Under the pieces are notes generated by a model. That model was not told the DNA's origin, searched no databases, and saw only the letters and a list, made by a program, of their open reading frames with translations. Positions 1-10,668 of a stretch of 58,388 nt of DNA are shown here, piece by piece. Numbering within the stretch: position 1 is the first letter of the stretch; the number at the start of each line of letters is the position of its first letter. The translations under genes and the position numbers were made by a program. Source of the stretch: Pseudomonadota bacterium (lineage in GTDB: Bacteria; Pseudomonadota; Alphaproteobacteria; Reyranellales; Reyranellaceae); assembly GCA_018240745.1 (NCBI GenBank), contig JAFEFF010000189.1, positions 1 through 58,388 on the forward strand, read 5' to 3'.

Positions 1-44
1 CGCTTCGCTCCGCTCGGGACGACGGAGAGGGCAGGAGCCAGGCC

Positions 45-1442
45 ATGGCTGATACGAATTTCGATCTCATCGTCATCGGCGGCGGGCCGGGCGGCTACGT
101 CGCGGCGATCCGGGCGGCGCAGCTCGGCATCAAGACCGCCGTGGTCGAGCGCGAGCACATGGGCGGCATCTGCCTCAACTGGGGCTGCATCCCGACCAAG
201 GCACTGCTGCGCACCTCCGAGGTCTACGGGCTGATCAAGCACGCCGACGCCTATGGCCTGTCGGTCAAGGACGTGTCGTACGATTCCCAGAAGATCGTCG
301 AGCGCTCGCGCAAGGTCGCCAAGCAGCTCAGCAACGGCGTCAGCCTGCTGATGCGCAAGAACAAGATCACGGTGTTCGACGGCAGCGCCAAGCTTGCCGG
401 CGCCGGCAGGCTGGCCGTCGCGATGAACGACAAGAGCAACCAGACGCTCACCTACAAGAACCTGATCATCGCGACCGGTGCCAGGGCACGGAACCTGCCG
501 GGCCTCGAAGCCGACGGCAAGCTGATCTGGACCTACAAGGAAGCGATGGTGCCGCCGGAGTTTCCGAAGTCTCTGCTGGTGATCGGCTCGGGCGCGATCG
601 GCATCGAGTTCGCGAGCTTCTATCGCACGATGGGCGCCGCGGTGACGGTGTGCGAGGTGCTCGACCGAGTCCTCCCCGTGGAGGACGAGGAGGTCTCGGC
701 CTTCGCCAGGCGCGCCTTCGAGAAGCAGGGCATGAAGATCTTCACCGGCGCCACGGTGTCCCTGAAGAAGGGCGCGAACGACGTCACGGCGACGATCAAG
801 GTCGGCGACAAGACGCAGGAGATCACCGTCGATCGCGTCATCTCGGCGGTCGGCATCGTCGGCAATGTCGAGAATCTCGGCCTCGAAGGCACCAAGGTGA
901 AGGTCGAGAAGACCCATATCGTGATCGACCAGTGGGGCTTCACCGGCGAGCCGAACGTCTATGCGATCGGCGACGTCGCCGGCCCGCCGTGGCTCGCCCA
1001 CAAGGCGATGCACGAGGGCGTGGTCGTCGTCGAGAAGATCGCCGGCGTGAAGGGCGTGCACCCGATGAACACCGCCAACATCCCGGGCTGCACTTACTGC
1101 CAGCCGCAGGTCGCCAGCATCGGCCTCACCGAGGCGGCGGCCAAGGCCAAGGGCCTGCAGATCAAGGTCGGCAAGTTTCCCTTTATCGGCAACGGCAAGG
1201 CGATCGCTTTGGGCGAGCCCGAGGGCTTCATCAAGACGGTGTTCGACGCCGGGACCGGCGAGCTCCTGGGCGCACACATGATCGGCGCGGAAGTAACCGA
1301 GTTGATACAGGGGTATTCGGTCGCCAAGACCCTGGAAACCACCGAGGCCGAGCTGATGGCCACCGTGTTCCCGCATCCGACCCTGTCGGAAATGATGCAC
1401 GAGGCGGTACTGGCGGCGTACGGTCGGCCGCTCCATATCTAA
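45..1442 (+). CDS. lpdA: dihydrolipoyl dehydrogenase (E3)
   Basis: FAD-dependent pyridine-nucleotide disulfide oxidoreductase, 465 aa, which reoxidises dihydrolipoamide of the 2-oxoacid dehydrogenase complexes. Visible motifs are the N-terminal FAD-binding GGGPGGYVAAIRAAQLG, the redox-active disulfide in GGICLNWGCIPTKALL (CxxxxC), the central NAD-binding GSGAIGIEFASFY, the second FAD contact YAIGDVAGPPWLAHKA, and the C-terminal dimer/active-site HPTLSEMMHEA with the catalytic His-Glu pair. Length is typical. A CAGGAG ribosome site sits just upstream of the ATG. lipA follows after 6 bp, so the two are surely co-transcribed. The rest of a pdh operon would lie left of the window (inference). Confidence 0.97.
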   Translation: MADTNFDLIVIGGGPGGYVAAIRAAQLGIKTAVVEREHMGGICLNWGCIPTKALLRTSEVYGLIKHADAYGLSVKDVSYDSQKIVERSRKVAKQLSNGVSLLMRKNKITVFDGSAKLAGAGRLAVAMNDKSNQTLTYKNLIIATGARARNLPGLEADGKLIWTYKEAMVPPEFPKSLLVIGSGAIGIEFASFYRTMGAAVTVCEVLDRVLPVEDEEVSAFARRAFEKQGMKIFTGATVSLKKGANDVTATIKVGDKTQEITVDRVISAVGIVGNVENLGLEGTKVKVEKTHIVIDQWGFTGEPNVYAIGDVAGPPWLAHKAMHEGVVVVEKIAGVKGVHPMNTANIPGCTYCQPQVASIGLTEAAAKAKGLQIKVGKFPFIGNGKAIALGEPEGFIKTVFDAGTGELLGAHMIGAEVTELIQGYSVAKTLETTEAELMATVFPHPTLSEMMHEAVLAAYGRPLHI

Positions 1443-1448
1443 AACGTC

Positions 1449-2408
1449 ATGGACGGCTCACTCGACAAAGCTCCACTCAGCCGCGCCGAACGCCATCCCG
1501 AGAAGGCGCACCGGCCGGACAATCCAATTCCGCGCAAGCCGGACTGGATCAGGGTGCGTGCGCCCAATTCGCCGGAGTATGCCGAGACCAGAAGGCTGAT
1601 GCGCCAGTACGGCCTCGCGACCGTGTGCGAGGAGGCGGCCTGCCCCAATATCGGCGAGTGCTGGAAGCACAAGCATGCCACCTTCATGATCATGGGCGAT
1701 ACCTGCACGCGGGCCTGCGCTTTCTGCAACGTCGCCACCGGCAAGCCGGGTGCGCTCAACCCGCACGAGCCGGCCAACATCGCCGAGGCGGTCGGCAAGC
1801 TCGGCCTCGGCCATGTGGTCGTGACGTCGGTCGACCGCGACGATCTCGACGACGGCGGGGCCGGGCACTTCGCGGCGGTGATCGACGCGCTGCACCGGTC
1901 GGCGCCCAAGACGACGATCGAGGTGCTGACGCCCGACTTCATGCGCAAGCCGGGCGCGATCGAGACCGTGGTCGCGGCGCGTCCCGACGTCTTCAACCAC
2001 AATCTCGAGACGGTGCCACGGCTCTACCCGACCATCCGCCCGGGCGCCCGCTATTTCACCTCGCTACGGCTGCTCGCGCGGGTGAAGGAGATCGATCCGG
2101 CGATGTTCACCAAGTCCGGCCTGATGGTCGGGCTGGGCGAGACGCGCGAAGAGATCCTGCAGGTGATGGACGACCTGCGCGCAGCCGATGTCGACTTCCT
2201 CACGGTCGGGCAGTACCTGCAGCCGACCCCCAAGCACGCTGCCCTCGACCGCTTCTGGACGCCGGCCGAGTTCGAGGAGCTGGCGTCGCTTGCGCGGGCC
2301 AAGGGCTTCCTGATGGTCTCCGCGACGCCGCTCACACGCTCGAGCTATCACGCGGGCGACGATTTCGCCCGCCTGCGCGCGGCCCGCGCCAACCAGCTCA
2401 AGACCTGA
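1449..2408 (+). CDS. lipA: lipoyl synthase
   Basis: Radical SAM enzyme of 319 aa that inserts two sulfurs into protein-bound octanoyl groups to make lipoamide. The radical SAM cluster motif is CTRACAFC. The LipA-specific auxiliary cluster motif is [12 protein letters not shown] (C-x4-C-x5-C), which lies before it. The C-terminal '[10 protein letters not shown]' segment provides the conserved RSSYHA serine ligand. Length and order match the family. It lies 6 bp after lpdA and just before ratA, so E3 and the enzyme making its cofactor are in one unit. Confidence 0.97.
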   Translation: MDGSLDKAPLSRAERHPEKAHRPDNPIPRKPDWIRVRAPNSPEYAETRRLMRQYGLATVCEEAACPNIGECWKHKHATFMIMGDTCTRACAFCNVATGKPGALNPHEPANIAEAVGKLGLGHVVVTSVDRDDLDDGGAGHFAAVIDALHRSAPKTTIEVLTPDFMRKPGAIETVVAARPDVFNHNLETVPRLYPTIRPGARYFTSLRLLARVKEIDPAMFTKSGLMVGLGETREEILQVMDDLRAADVDFLTVGQYLQPTPKHAALDRFWTPAEFEELASLARAKGFLMVSATPLTRSSYHAGDDFARLRAARANQLKT

Positions 2409-2415
2409 TCCCGTC

Positions 2416-2877
2416 GTGGCTGTCACCCGTCATGCCGAGCGGAAGGTCGTGCCCTTCGCTCCCCGGCAGATCTTCGACCTCGTGGCCGACGTGCCGCGCT
2501 ATCCGGAATTCCTGCCGTGGTGCACGGCGGCGCGCGTGCGCAAGCAGGAAGGGCCGAACGTCGAGGTCGATGAGCTGGCGATCGGCTTCGGACCGCTGCA
2601 CGAGCGCTTCGTGTCGCGGGTGACCAGGAACACCGACAATCCGGACAACCTCACGATCGAGACCACCGGCATCGAGGGACCGTTCAAGGTTCTGGCCAGC
2701 CACTGGCAGTTCAAGCCGCATGCCAGCGGCACCGAGATCGTCTTTTCGCTCGAGTTCGAGTTCCGCTCGCGCATCCTGCAGCACACCATGCGCATGCTGT
2801 TCGCAGAGGCGGTGAAGCGCATGGTTGCGGCCTTCGAGGCTCGCGCCCGCAAGCTCTACGGCAAGGTCAGCGCATAG
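2416..2877 (+). CDS. COQ10/RatA-family START-domain protein
   Basis: Small START/SRPBCC-fold protein of 153 aa, with a GTG start 7 bp after the lipA stop. The N-terminal HAERKVVPFAPRQIFDLVADV and YPEFLPWC motifs are typical of the COQ10/RatA (Cyclase_polyket/PF03364) family. Homologues bind ubiquinone or assist its function. The E. coli member RatA was described as a ribosome-association toxin, but in alphaproteobacteria the ubiquinone-binding role is more plausible. It directly follows lipA, as is common in this class. It is transcribed towards the cinA/ispDF pair, and a 124-bp gap with a strong hairpin separates the two units. Confidence 0.9.
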   Translation: MAVTRHAERKVVPFAPRQIFDLVADVPRYPEFLPWCTAARVRKQEGPNVEVDELAIGFGPLHERFVSRVTRNTDNPDNLTIETTGIEGPFKVLASHWQFKPHASGTEIVFSLEFEFRSRILQHTMRMLFAEAVKRMVAAFEARARKLYGKVSA

Positions 2878-2962
2878 GCTCCCGGAAGGGAGGGAACGTC
2901 CGCGACAGGGGGTGGGCAGGTGACAGGAACTGTCCAAAACCCTTGTGGAATCGGCATCGAGG

Positions 2963-2984
2963 CCCTGTCACGGGTGTGACAGGG
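2963..2984. terminator. strong hairpin between convergent genes (CTGTCA-repeat region)
   Basis: Perfect 9-bp inverted repeat CCCTGTCAC-gggt-GTGACAGGG in the gap between ratA (+) and cinA (-). No T-run follows on either strand, so a canonical intrinsic terminator is not shown. It could still end transcription from both sides. The same GTGACAG word recurs at 2920-2926, 2976-2982 and 2994-3000, with a CTGTC at 2930-2934. Confidence 0.5.
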
Positions 2985-3001
2985 TCGGTAACAGTGACAG
3001 T

Positions 3002-3493
3002 TCAGCGCTCGGCGAGAGCCGCCACCATCGCGAGCGCGGTGACGACCGTCAGCCGGCGGATCTGGTCGCGGTCTCCCGGGAAGACGTGGCGCTCGACGAT
3101 GGCGTCGTAGCCGGTGCGCTCAGCGGCGAAGTGCACCAGCCCGACCGGCTTGTCGGGTGTGCCGCCGCCCGGACCGGCGACGCCGGTGACCGATACGGCG
3201 ATCTGCGCATTGCCGCGGGCGAGGGCGCCGGCGGCCATTGCCCGCGCCACCGGCTCGCTGACCGCCCCGTGCCCGAGGATGGCGTCCCACGGCACGCCGA
3301 TCATCTCGCGTTTGGCCTCGTTGGAGTAGGTGACGAAGGCGCGGTCGACCACGTCGGAGGAGCCGGCGATCGCCGTCAGCGCGCCCGCGATCAGGCCGCC
3401 GGTGCAGGACTCCGCCGTCACCACCCGCAGCTTCTTGCGGCGGCAGACTTCGAGGACGTGCTCGGCGGCTTCGCGGATCTCGTGGTCGAACAT
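3002..3493 (-). CDS. CinA C-terminal domain amidohydrolase (NMN deamidase type)
   Basis: 163-aa stand-alone CinA C-terminal domain (PncC-like nicotinamide-nucleotide amidohydrolase). This family deamidates NMN to NaMN in pyridine-nucleotide salvage. Diagnostic strings are VTAESCTGGLIAGALTAIAG, VTYSNEAKREMIGV and VSVTGVAGPGGGTPDKPVGL. The N-terminal MoCF domain of full CinA is absent, as in PncC/YgaD proteins. The reading frame stays open upstream, but that part is the shadow of ispDF. The ATG overlaps the ispDF stop as TGATG, a translational-coupling arrangement that decides the start. Confidence 0.93.
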   Translation of the reverse strand: MFDHEIREAAEHVLEVCRRKKLRVVTAESCTGGLIAGALTAIAGSSDVVDRAFVTYSNEAKREMIGVPWDAILGHGAVSEPVARAMAAGALARGNAQIAVSVTGVAGPGGGTPDKPVGLVHFAAERTGYDAIVERHVFPGDRDQIRRLTVVTALAMVAALAER

Positions 3494-4653
3494 CAGCGCC
3501 TCGGGATCTCGACGGTCGCCACGGCCTGGGCGGCGATGCCTTCGCGGCGGCCGGTGAAGCCCAGCTTCTCGGTGGTGGTGGCCTTCACGCTGACGCGGTC
3601 GGGATCGATGCCGGCGATGTGCGCGATGCTGGCGACCATGGCGTCGCGATGCGGGCCGATCTTCGGCGCCTCGCATACCAGGGTGAGATCGAGGTGCACG
3701 ATACGGCCGCCGCGCTCCATCAGCAGCTCGACGGCGTGGCGCAGGAAGCGGTCGGACGAGGCGCCGCGCCATTGCGGATCGGAGGGCGGGAAGTGCTTGC
3801 CGATGTCGCCGGCGCCGATCGTGCCCAGCACCGCGTCGGTCAGCGCATGCAGTGCGACGTCGGCATCGGAATGGCCGGCGAGGGTTTGCGTATGCGGGAT
3901 GGCGATGCCGCCCAGCATCACGGCATTGCCGGCGCCGAAGCCGTGGACGTCGAAGCCGAACGCCGTCCGCGTCTCCATCGTGATCCGAAGGTCCTCGGCC
4001 GTGGTGATCTTGCGGTTGTCCTCGCTGCCTTCGACCATCACCACCTTCAGTCCTGCGCGCTCCGCCACCGCCGCATCGTCCGTCAGCGCCGTCGCCTCGG
4101 ACTGGCCGAGCGCCGCCGCCGCGCGATGCGCCTCCAGCAGGGACGTGTACCGGAAGATCTGCGGCGTCTGCGCGCGCCAGAGGTTGCTCCGGGGAATCGT
4201 GTCGACGATCGCCCCGTCGCCGCCCGTCCGCTTGATCGTATCGGACAGCCGCACGCCCGGGACCGCGCCGTCGATCCCCCCGGCCGAGGCCGCCTCGAGG
4301 CAGGCGTTGATATCCACAGGCCGGATGAAGGGCCGGGCGGCATCGTGAATTGCGACGAGGTCGGGAGGCCTGTCGGCCAATGCCTCGAGCCCGTTCAGGA
4401 CCGATTGCTGGCGGCTCGCGCCCCCCATCACGGGCCGGGGCAAGTCGAGGCCGGCCACGGCGGCCAGATAGTGGGGTTCGTCGCCTTCGGCAATCACCAC
4501 ACTCAAACCAGTGATTTGCGGGGCCGATCGGTAGGCCTCCAGCGTGTGCCGCAGCACAGCCCGCCCGGCCAGCAGGGCGTACTGCTTGGGGAGGGGGCCG
4601 CCAAACCGGCTGCCGCGGCCGGCGGCGACGATCAGGGCCGTGCAAGTCGTCAT
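3493..4653 (-). CDS. ispDF: bifunctional IspD/IspF (MEP cytidylyltransferase / MEcPP synthase)
   Basis: 386 aa from the ATG at 4653; an in-frame ATG at 4671 would add 6 residues. The N-terminal half is the IspD CTP:MEP cytidylyltransferase, with ALIVAAGRGSRFG and KQY nucleotide-binding motifs and IHDAARPFI. The C-terminal half, from about residue 225, is IspF 2C-methyl-D-erythritol 2,4-cyclodiphosphate synthase. It has metal-binding DVHGFG, HSDADVALHALTDAVLG, the GDIGKHFPPSD loop and the terminal KATTTEKLGFTGRREGIAAQA motif. The fusion is a recognised feature of many alphaproteobacteria. It makes two MEP-pathway steps in one polypeptide for isoprenoid synthesis. It is coupled to the CinA gene downstream. 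Confidence 0.96.
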   Translation of the reverse strand: MTTCTALIVAAGRGSRFGGPLPKQYALLAGRAVLRHTLEAYRSAPQITGLSVVIAEGDEPHYLAAVAGLDLPRPVMGGASRQQSVLNGLEALADRPPDLVAIHDAARPFIRPVDINACLEAASAGGIDGAVPGVRLSDTIKRTGGDGAIVDTIPRSNLWRAQTPQIFRYTSLLEAHRAAAALGQSEATALTDDAAVAERAGLKVVMVEGSEDNRKITTAEDLRITMETRTAFGFDVHGFGAGNAVMLGGIAIPHTQTLAGHSDADVALHALTDAVLGTIGAGDIGKHFPPSDPQWRGASSDRFLRHAVELLMERGGRIVHLDLTLVCEAPKIGPHRDAMVASIAHIAGIDPDRVSVKATTTEKLGFTGRREGIAAQAVATVEIPRR

Positions 4654-4740
4654 CGGAACCCTAGATAACATCGGCCCCTGGCGTGTGCACTTCGGCGGCC
4701 TTGCACCTGGCCAAGGGACCCGCTATTGCTCGCTCATAAT

Positions 4741-4755
4741 TTGTGCAGTGCACAA
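4741..4755. promoter_or_regulatory. 15-bp perfect palindrome in ispDF/dusB divergent promoter
   Basis: TTGTGCA-g-TGCACAA lies between divergent ispDF and dusB. It overlaps the place where a -35 and spacer would sit for the -10-like TATAAA at 4762-4767. It looks like an operator for a dimeric repressor. I cannot name the regulator. Confidence 0.45.
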
Positions 4756-4761
4756 GTTGCC

Positions 4762-4767
4762 TATAAA
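4762..4767 (+). promoter_or_regulatory. candidate -10 of dusB-ntrBC
   Basis: TATAAA, 11 bp before the dusB ATG. A transcript from it would start about 5 nt before the start codon, so the message may be almost leaderless. No Shine-Dalgarno is visible in CTGATCAGTAC before the ATG, which agrees. No good -35 is seen at 16-17 bp. Confidence 0.4.
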
Positions 4768-4778
4768 CTGATCAGTAC

Positions 4779-5786
4779 ATGCAGTCCTCACCTCGTCTTC
4801 GCCCTGTTGAAATCGGTCCCGTAAAGATCGACGACCCCGTCATCCTGGCGCCCATGTCGGGCGTGACGGACATGCCCTTCCGCCAGATGGTGAAGCGGGA
4901 CGGGGCGGGCCTCGTCGTGTCCGAGATGATCGCCTCGGCCGCCATGGTGCGGGAGAACCGCAAGACCCTGCTGATGGCCAAGAACTCGCCGGAAGAGTTC
5001 CCGATGTCGGTCCAACTCGCCGGCTGCGAGCCCGAGGTCATGGCCGACGCGGCCAAGCTCAACGAGGATCGCGGCGCGGCCATCATCGACATCAACTTCG
5101 GCTGTCCGGTGAAGAAGGTCGTGAACGGCCATGCCGGCTCGTCGCTGATGCGCGACGAGGTGCATGCCGCGAAGCTACTCGAGGCCACGGTCAAGGCGGT
5201 CAAGCTGCCGGTGACCCTGAAGATGCGGACCGGCTGGGACGCGAACAGCCGCAACGCGCCCAACCTCGCGCGCATTGCCGAGCAGTGCGGCATCAGGATG
5301 CTCACCGTGCACGGCCGCACGCGCTGCCAGTTCTACGACGGCCATGCCGACTGGAGCTTCATCCGCGAGGTGAAGGCGGCGACCAGGCTTCCGGTGATCG
5401 CCAACGGCGACATCGAGACTCTCGACGACGTCGACGAGGCGCTGGAGCAGTCGGGCGCCGACGGCATCATGATCGGCCGCGGCGCCTACGGCCGGCCATG
5501 GTTCCTGAAGCAGGCGATCCACTACCTGCGCACCGGCGAGCGCCTGGCCGATCCGACGATCGCCGAGCAGTACGCCGCTGTGCGCACGCACTTCGAGGCG
5601 ATGCTCGAGCACTACGGCACCGAGACCGGCGTGCGCATGGCGCGGAAACATCTCGGCTGGTACTCCAAGGGCCTGCCAGCCTCGGCGGAGTTCCGCGCCG
5701 CCGTGAACCGCGAGACCGAGGCGGACAAGGTGCGCGCGCTGCTCGCGGCGTTCTTCCTGCCCGCCGCCGAGCGCCGGGCCGCCTGA
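4779..5786 (+). CDS. dusB: tRNA-dihydrouridine synthase (NifR3/DusB)
   Basis: FMN-dependent enzyme of 335 aa that reduces uridines in the tRNA D-loop. The TIM-barrel starts with [16 protein letters not shown]. The catalytic-cysteine motif is [35 protein letters not shown] and the phosphate-binding [12 protein letters not shown] follow. This gene was called nifR3 because it precedes ntrBC in Rhodobacter and many alphaproteobacteria. Here its TGA overlaps the ntrB start (TGATG), so ntrB is translationally coupled to it. Its own start has no ribosome site. Confidence 0.96.
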   Translation: MQSSPRLRPVEIGPVKIDDPVILAPMSGVTDMPFRQMVKRDGAGLVVSEMIASAAMVRENRKTLLMAKNSPEEFPMSVQLAGCEPEVMADAAKLNEDRGAAIIDINFGCPVKKVVNGHAGSSLMRDEVHAAKLLEATVKAVKLPVTLKMRTGWDANSRNAPNLARIAEQCGIRMLTVHGRTRCQFYDGHADWSFIREVKAATRLPVIANGDIETLDDVDEALEQSGADGIMIGRGAYGRPWFLKQAIHYLRTGERLADPTIAEQYAAVRTHFEAMLEHYGTETGVRMARKHLGWYSKGLPASAEFRAAVNRETEADKVRALLAAFFLPAAERRAA

Positions 5787-6903
5787 TGCCCGTTCGTTCG
5801 CTCCGCCGCGCTGACGAGAGCGACCAGTTCCCGGGCGCCATCCTCGATTCGCTGTCGGAGGCGGTGGTCGTGGTCGATGGCGGCGGCACGATCCACTACG
5901 CCAACCTTGCGGCCGAGCAATTCTTCGGCGTCGGCCGCGCCCGCCTGGTGAGCCATCCGCTCGTCGAATTCGTGCCGGAGGATTCGCCGCTCTTCTCCCT
6001 GCTCGAGCAGGTGCTGGCGAGCGGCGGCGCGGTCGCCGAGAACGGCGTGACGCTGAGCTCGCCGCGCATCGGCAACCGCTTCTGTGCGCTCCGGCTCTCG
6101 CCGATCGTCGACAGTGACGGTCTGGTCGCGGTGTCGCTCACCGAACAGTCGATCGCCCGCAGCATCGACCGGCAGATGTCCAACCGCAGCGCCGCCCGGT
6201 CGGTCAGCGCCCTCGCCGCCATGCTGGCGCACGAGGTCAAGAACCCGCTGTCGGGTATCCGCGGCGCGGCCCAGCTCCTCGAGCAGTCGGTGCCCGACGA
6301 GGAGCGCGAGCTCACCAACCTGATCTGCGAGGAGACCGACCGCATCGTCGCGCTGGTCGACCGCATGGAAGCCTTTGCCGACGGCCGGCCGATCGAGCGC
6401 GGACCACTCAACATCCACCAGGTGCTGAACCACGTGCGCCGGCTGTCGGCCAACGGCTTCGGCAAGAACGTGCGTTTCATCGAGAGCTACGATCCGTCGC
6501 TGCCCGACGTGTTCGGCGATCGCGACCAGCTGATCCAGGTGTTCCTGAACCTGGTGAAGAATGCCTGCGAGGTACCGGGCGACGGCGAGCGCGAGATCGA
6601 ACTGTCGACCGCCTACAAGCACGGCCTCAGGCTCGCCGTGCCGGGCCAGCAGGCGAGGGTGAACCTGCCGCTGGTCGTGTCGGTGCGCGACAATGGCCGC
6701 GGCGTGTCCGACGAGATCCGCGCGCACCTGTTCGACGCGTTCGTGACCAACAAGCCGAGCGGCACCGGATTGGGCCTCGCGCTGGTGGCCAAGATCATCA
6801 ACGACCATGGCGGCGCGATCGAGTACGACAGCGAGCCCGGTCGCACCATCTTCCGGGTCATGCTGCCGCTGCAGCAGCCCGGCCAGTCCATGACTGCGAA
6901 TCC

Positions 6904-6907
<4 letters not shown>
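5786..6907 (+). CDS. ntrB: nitrogen regulation sensor histidine kinase NtrB
   Basis: Soluble histidine kinase of 373 aa that phosphorylates or dephosphorylates NtrC in response to GlnB/PII. The start is the ATG overlapping the dusB stop; the frame is open further upstream but shadows dusB. There is a PAS domain at about residues 15-120 ([20 protein letters not shown]). The HisKA motif [20 protein letters not shown] has the phospho-acceptor at about His149. An N box (NLVKNACEV) and G boxes DNGRGV and [12 protein letters not shown] complete it. No membrane segment is seen, as expected. It overlaps ntrC by 4 bp (ATGA). Confidence 0.95.
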
Positions 6908-8375
<1,468 letters not shown>

Positions 8376-8379
<4 letters not shown>

Positions 8380-10619
8380 CCAAAGTGACGATCTCGCTGA
8401 GCGCGCCCCGCTTTGGCGACCGGATGAGCAGCGTCGGCCGCAGCCTGACCGGTCGCATCGCCGCCATCACCCTGGTCGTGCTGGCGATTCTGGCCGGTAC
8501 TGCGACTTACGCCTGGATGGCCAACCTCGTGCCGGCCTATTTCGGCACGCGCGGCTGGATGACCGGGCTGCTGGTGTTCGACCTGGTGATCGCGCTTGCG
8601 CTGGTCGCGATGCTGGCCGGCCGCATCACCCAGATCTGGCTCGATCGCAAGCGCGGCGCCGCGGGATCGCGCCTGCACATGCGATTGGTGCTGCTGTGCA
8701 GTGCCTTCACCGTGCTGCCGACCGCGATCGTGGCGGTCATCCTGGCGCTGGTGTTCGTGAACTTCACGGACTACGTGGTGAAGCCCGCACAAGCCTCGTT
8801 CGAGGCGGCGCGCGCCATCGGCGAGCCGGTGCGCCGGGCCCGCGAGAGCGAGATCTCGGGTGACATCTACGCCATTTCCGCACCGCTGCAGAAGCAGGGC
8901 ATCGATGTGATGAACGATGTTCCGGCGCTGACCGAAACCCTGGAGCGCCTGATCGACGGCCGGCCATCGATGATCGAGGCGATCATCGTGCACGCCGACA
9001 AGGGCGTGATCGCCCGCGCCGTCGCGCCCGGCGCCGAGCCGATCGCCAATCCGATGCCGAGCCAGCAGGTCCTGTGGCGGGCGGTCAATGCCGCCAGCCC
9101 CAGCCAGATGGATTCGCCGCGCGGCGCCTACTTCGTCATGCAGTTGTTCATCGGCGAGCCGTACTTCCTCGTCACCGGCCATGCTGTCGATCTGCGGGTC
9201 GTCGACTACATCAAGAGCATCGCGCAAGCCGGCCAGTTCTACGCCCAGATCGAATCGCGATTGGAGCAGGGCCAGATGCTGGTGTTCGTGGTCTGCGGCG
9301 CGATCGCCTTCCTGATGCTGTTGGCCGCGGCGTGGCTGGCGGTGCTGTTCGCGACCCGGCTGACCGAGCCGATCGGCGGCCTGATGGCGGCGGCCGAGCA
9401 GATGCGCGGCGGCGACCTGTCGGTGCGTGTGGAGGAGGGGCCGCCCAACGACGAACTCGGCCAGCTCGCGCGTTCCTTCAACCGCATGGCGAGCCAGATC
9501 GAGCAGCAACGCGGCGAGCTGATCGATGCCAACAAGGAGCTCGACACACGCCGCCGGTTGACCGATGCGGTGCTGGCCGGCGTCTCCGCGGGCGTGCTGA
9601 GCGTCGACGGCACCGGCGCCATCACCCGTACCAACCGGTCGGCGCTGGAGCTGCTGTCGCTGCCCGAGGACGGTGTGCTCCAACGCCAGTTGATCGACGT
9701 GATGCCCGAGCTCGGACCGCTGGTCGCGCAAGCCGCCGAGCGGCCCGACCGCCTGACCCAGGGCCAGATCGAGATCCTGCAGCGCGGCACCCGCCGCATC
9801 CTGCTGGTGCGAATCAGCGCCGCGTCGGATGCGGGTTCGGTCGTCACCTTCGACGACGTCACCGACCTGATGTCGGCGCAGCGCATGGCGGCATGGGGCG
9901 ACGTCGCGCGCCGCATCGCGCACGAGATCAAGAATCCGTTGACGCCGATTCAGCTCTCCGCCGAACGCCTCAAGCGCCGGTACCTCAAGCAGATCAAGGA
10001 CGATCCCGATACCTTCTCGATCTGCACGGAGACCATCATCCGCCAGGTCGGCGATATCGGCCGCATGGTCGACGAGTTCTCCTCGTTCGCCCGCATGCCG
10101 CGCCCGACCGTGCAGCCGGAGGACGCCAAGGAGCTCTGTCAGCAGGCGCTGTTCCTGCAGCGCAGCGGCAATCCCGGGCTGCGCTATCACGTCGATCTGC
10201 CCGATCACGCGGTGCCGCTGATCTGTGATCGCCGCCAGGTGAGCCAGGTGCTGACCAACATCCTGAAGAACGGTGCCGAGGCGATCGAAGGACGCGAGGC
10301 CAGGGCAGGGGCCGCCCTTCCTCCGGGCGAGATTTCGCTGACCCTGAAGGACGAGGGAGCGACCGTGCGCATCGTCGTCGAAGACAACGGCAAGGGCCTG
10401 CCGGTCGAAGGCCGCGAGCGGCTGACCGAGCCCTACATGACCACGCGCAGCAAGGGTACCGGCCTCGGCCTTGCGATCGTAAAAAAAATCATGGAGGACC
10501 ACGGCGGGCTGTTGACACTCGAGGACCGCGAGGGTGGCGGCGCCCGCATCAGTCTGGTATTCCGGCGCGACGCGAAAGAGATCGCGTCGGTGCCGCGCCA
10601 AGCGACCGCCGCACAATGA
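8376..10619 (+). CDS. ntrY: nitrogen/redox sensor histidine kinase NtrY
   Basis: Membrane sensor kinase of 747 aa, partner of NtrX. The N-terminus has several transmembrane segments (about residues 25-50, 60-85 and 105-130). A periplasmic domain follows, then a fourth membrane helix near residue 305-330 ([20 protein letters not shown]). HAMP ([15 protein letters not shown]) and PAS come next. The HisKA motif is [20 protein letters not shown], and the ATPase has DNGKGLP and [12 protein letters not shown]. In alphaproteobacteria NtrYX links nitrogen, redox and envelope control. It starts 4 bp inside ntrC. Confidence 0.95.
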
Positions 10620-10668
10620 CCCGCAACCCTCGGCGGGCGGCTTGGAAAAGAGACATGTTAGAATAGAC

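Noticed and set aside
1..25. Possible intergenic repeat (CGCTTCGCTCCGCTCGGGAC) at the window edge
   Set aside because: It resembles dispersed repeats of alphaproteobacteria, but no second copy was found in the window.
650..2623. Long plus-strand frame across lpdA, lipA and ratA
   Set aside because: It is in the wrong frame of three well-identified genes and is Arg-rich nonsense.
3494..4645. Upstream in-frame extension of the CinA-domain gene as a longer fusion
   Set aside because: This part is the alternate frame of ispDF. Only the 163-aa domain after the TGATG overlap is real.
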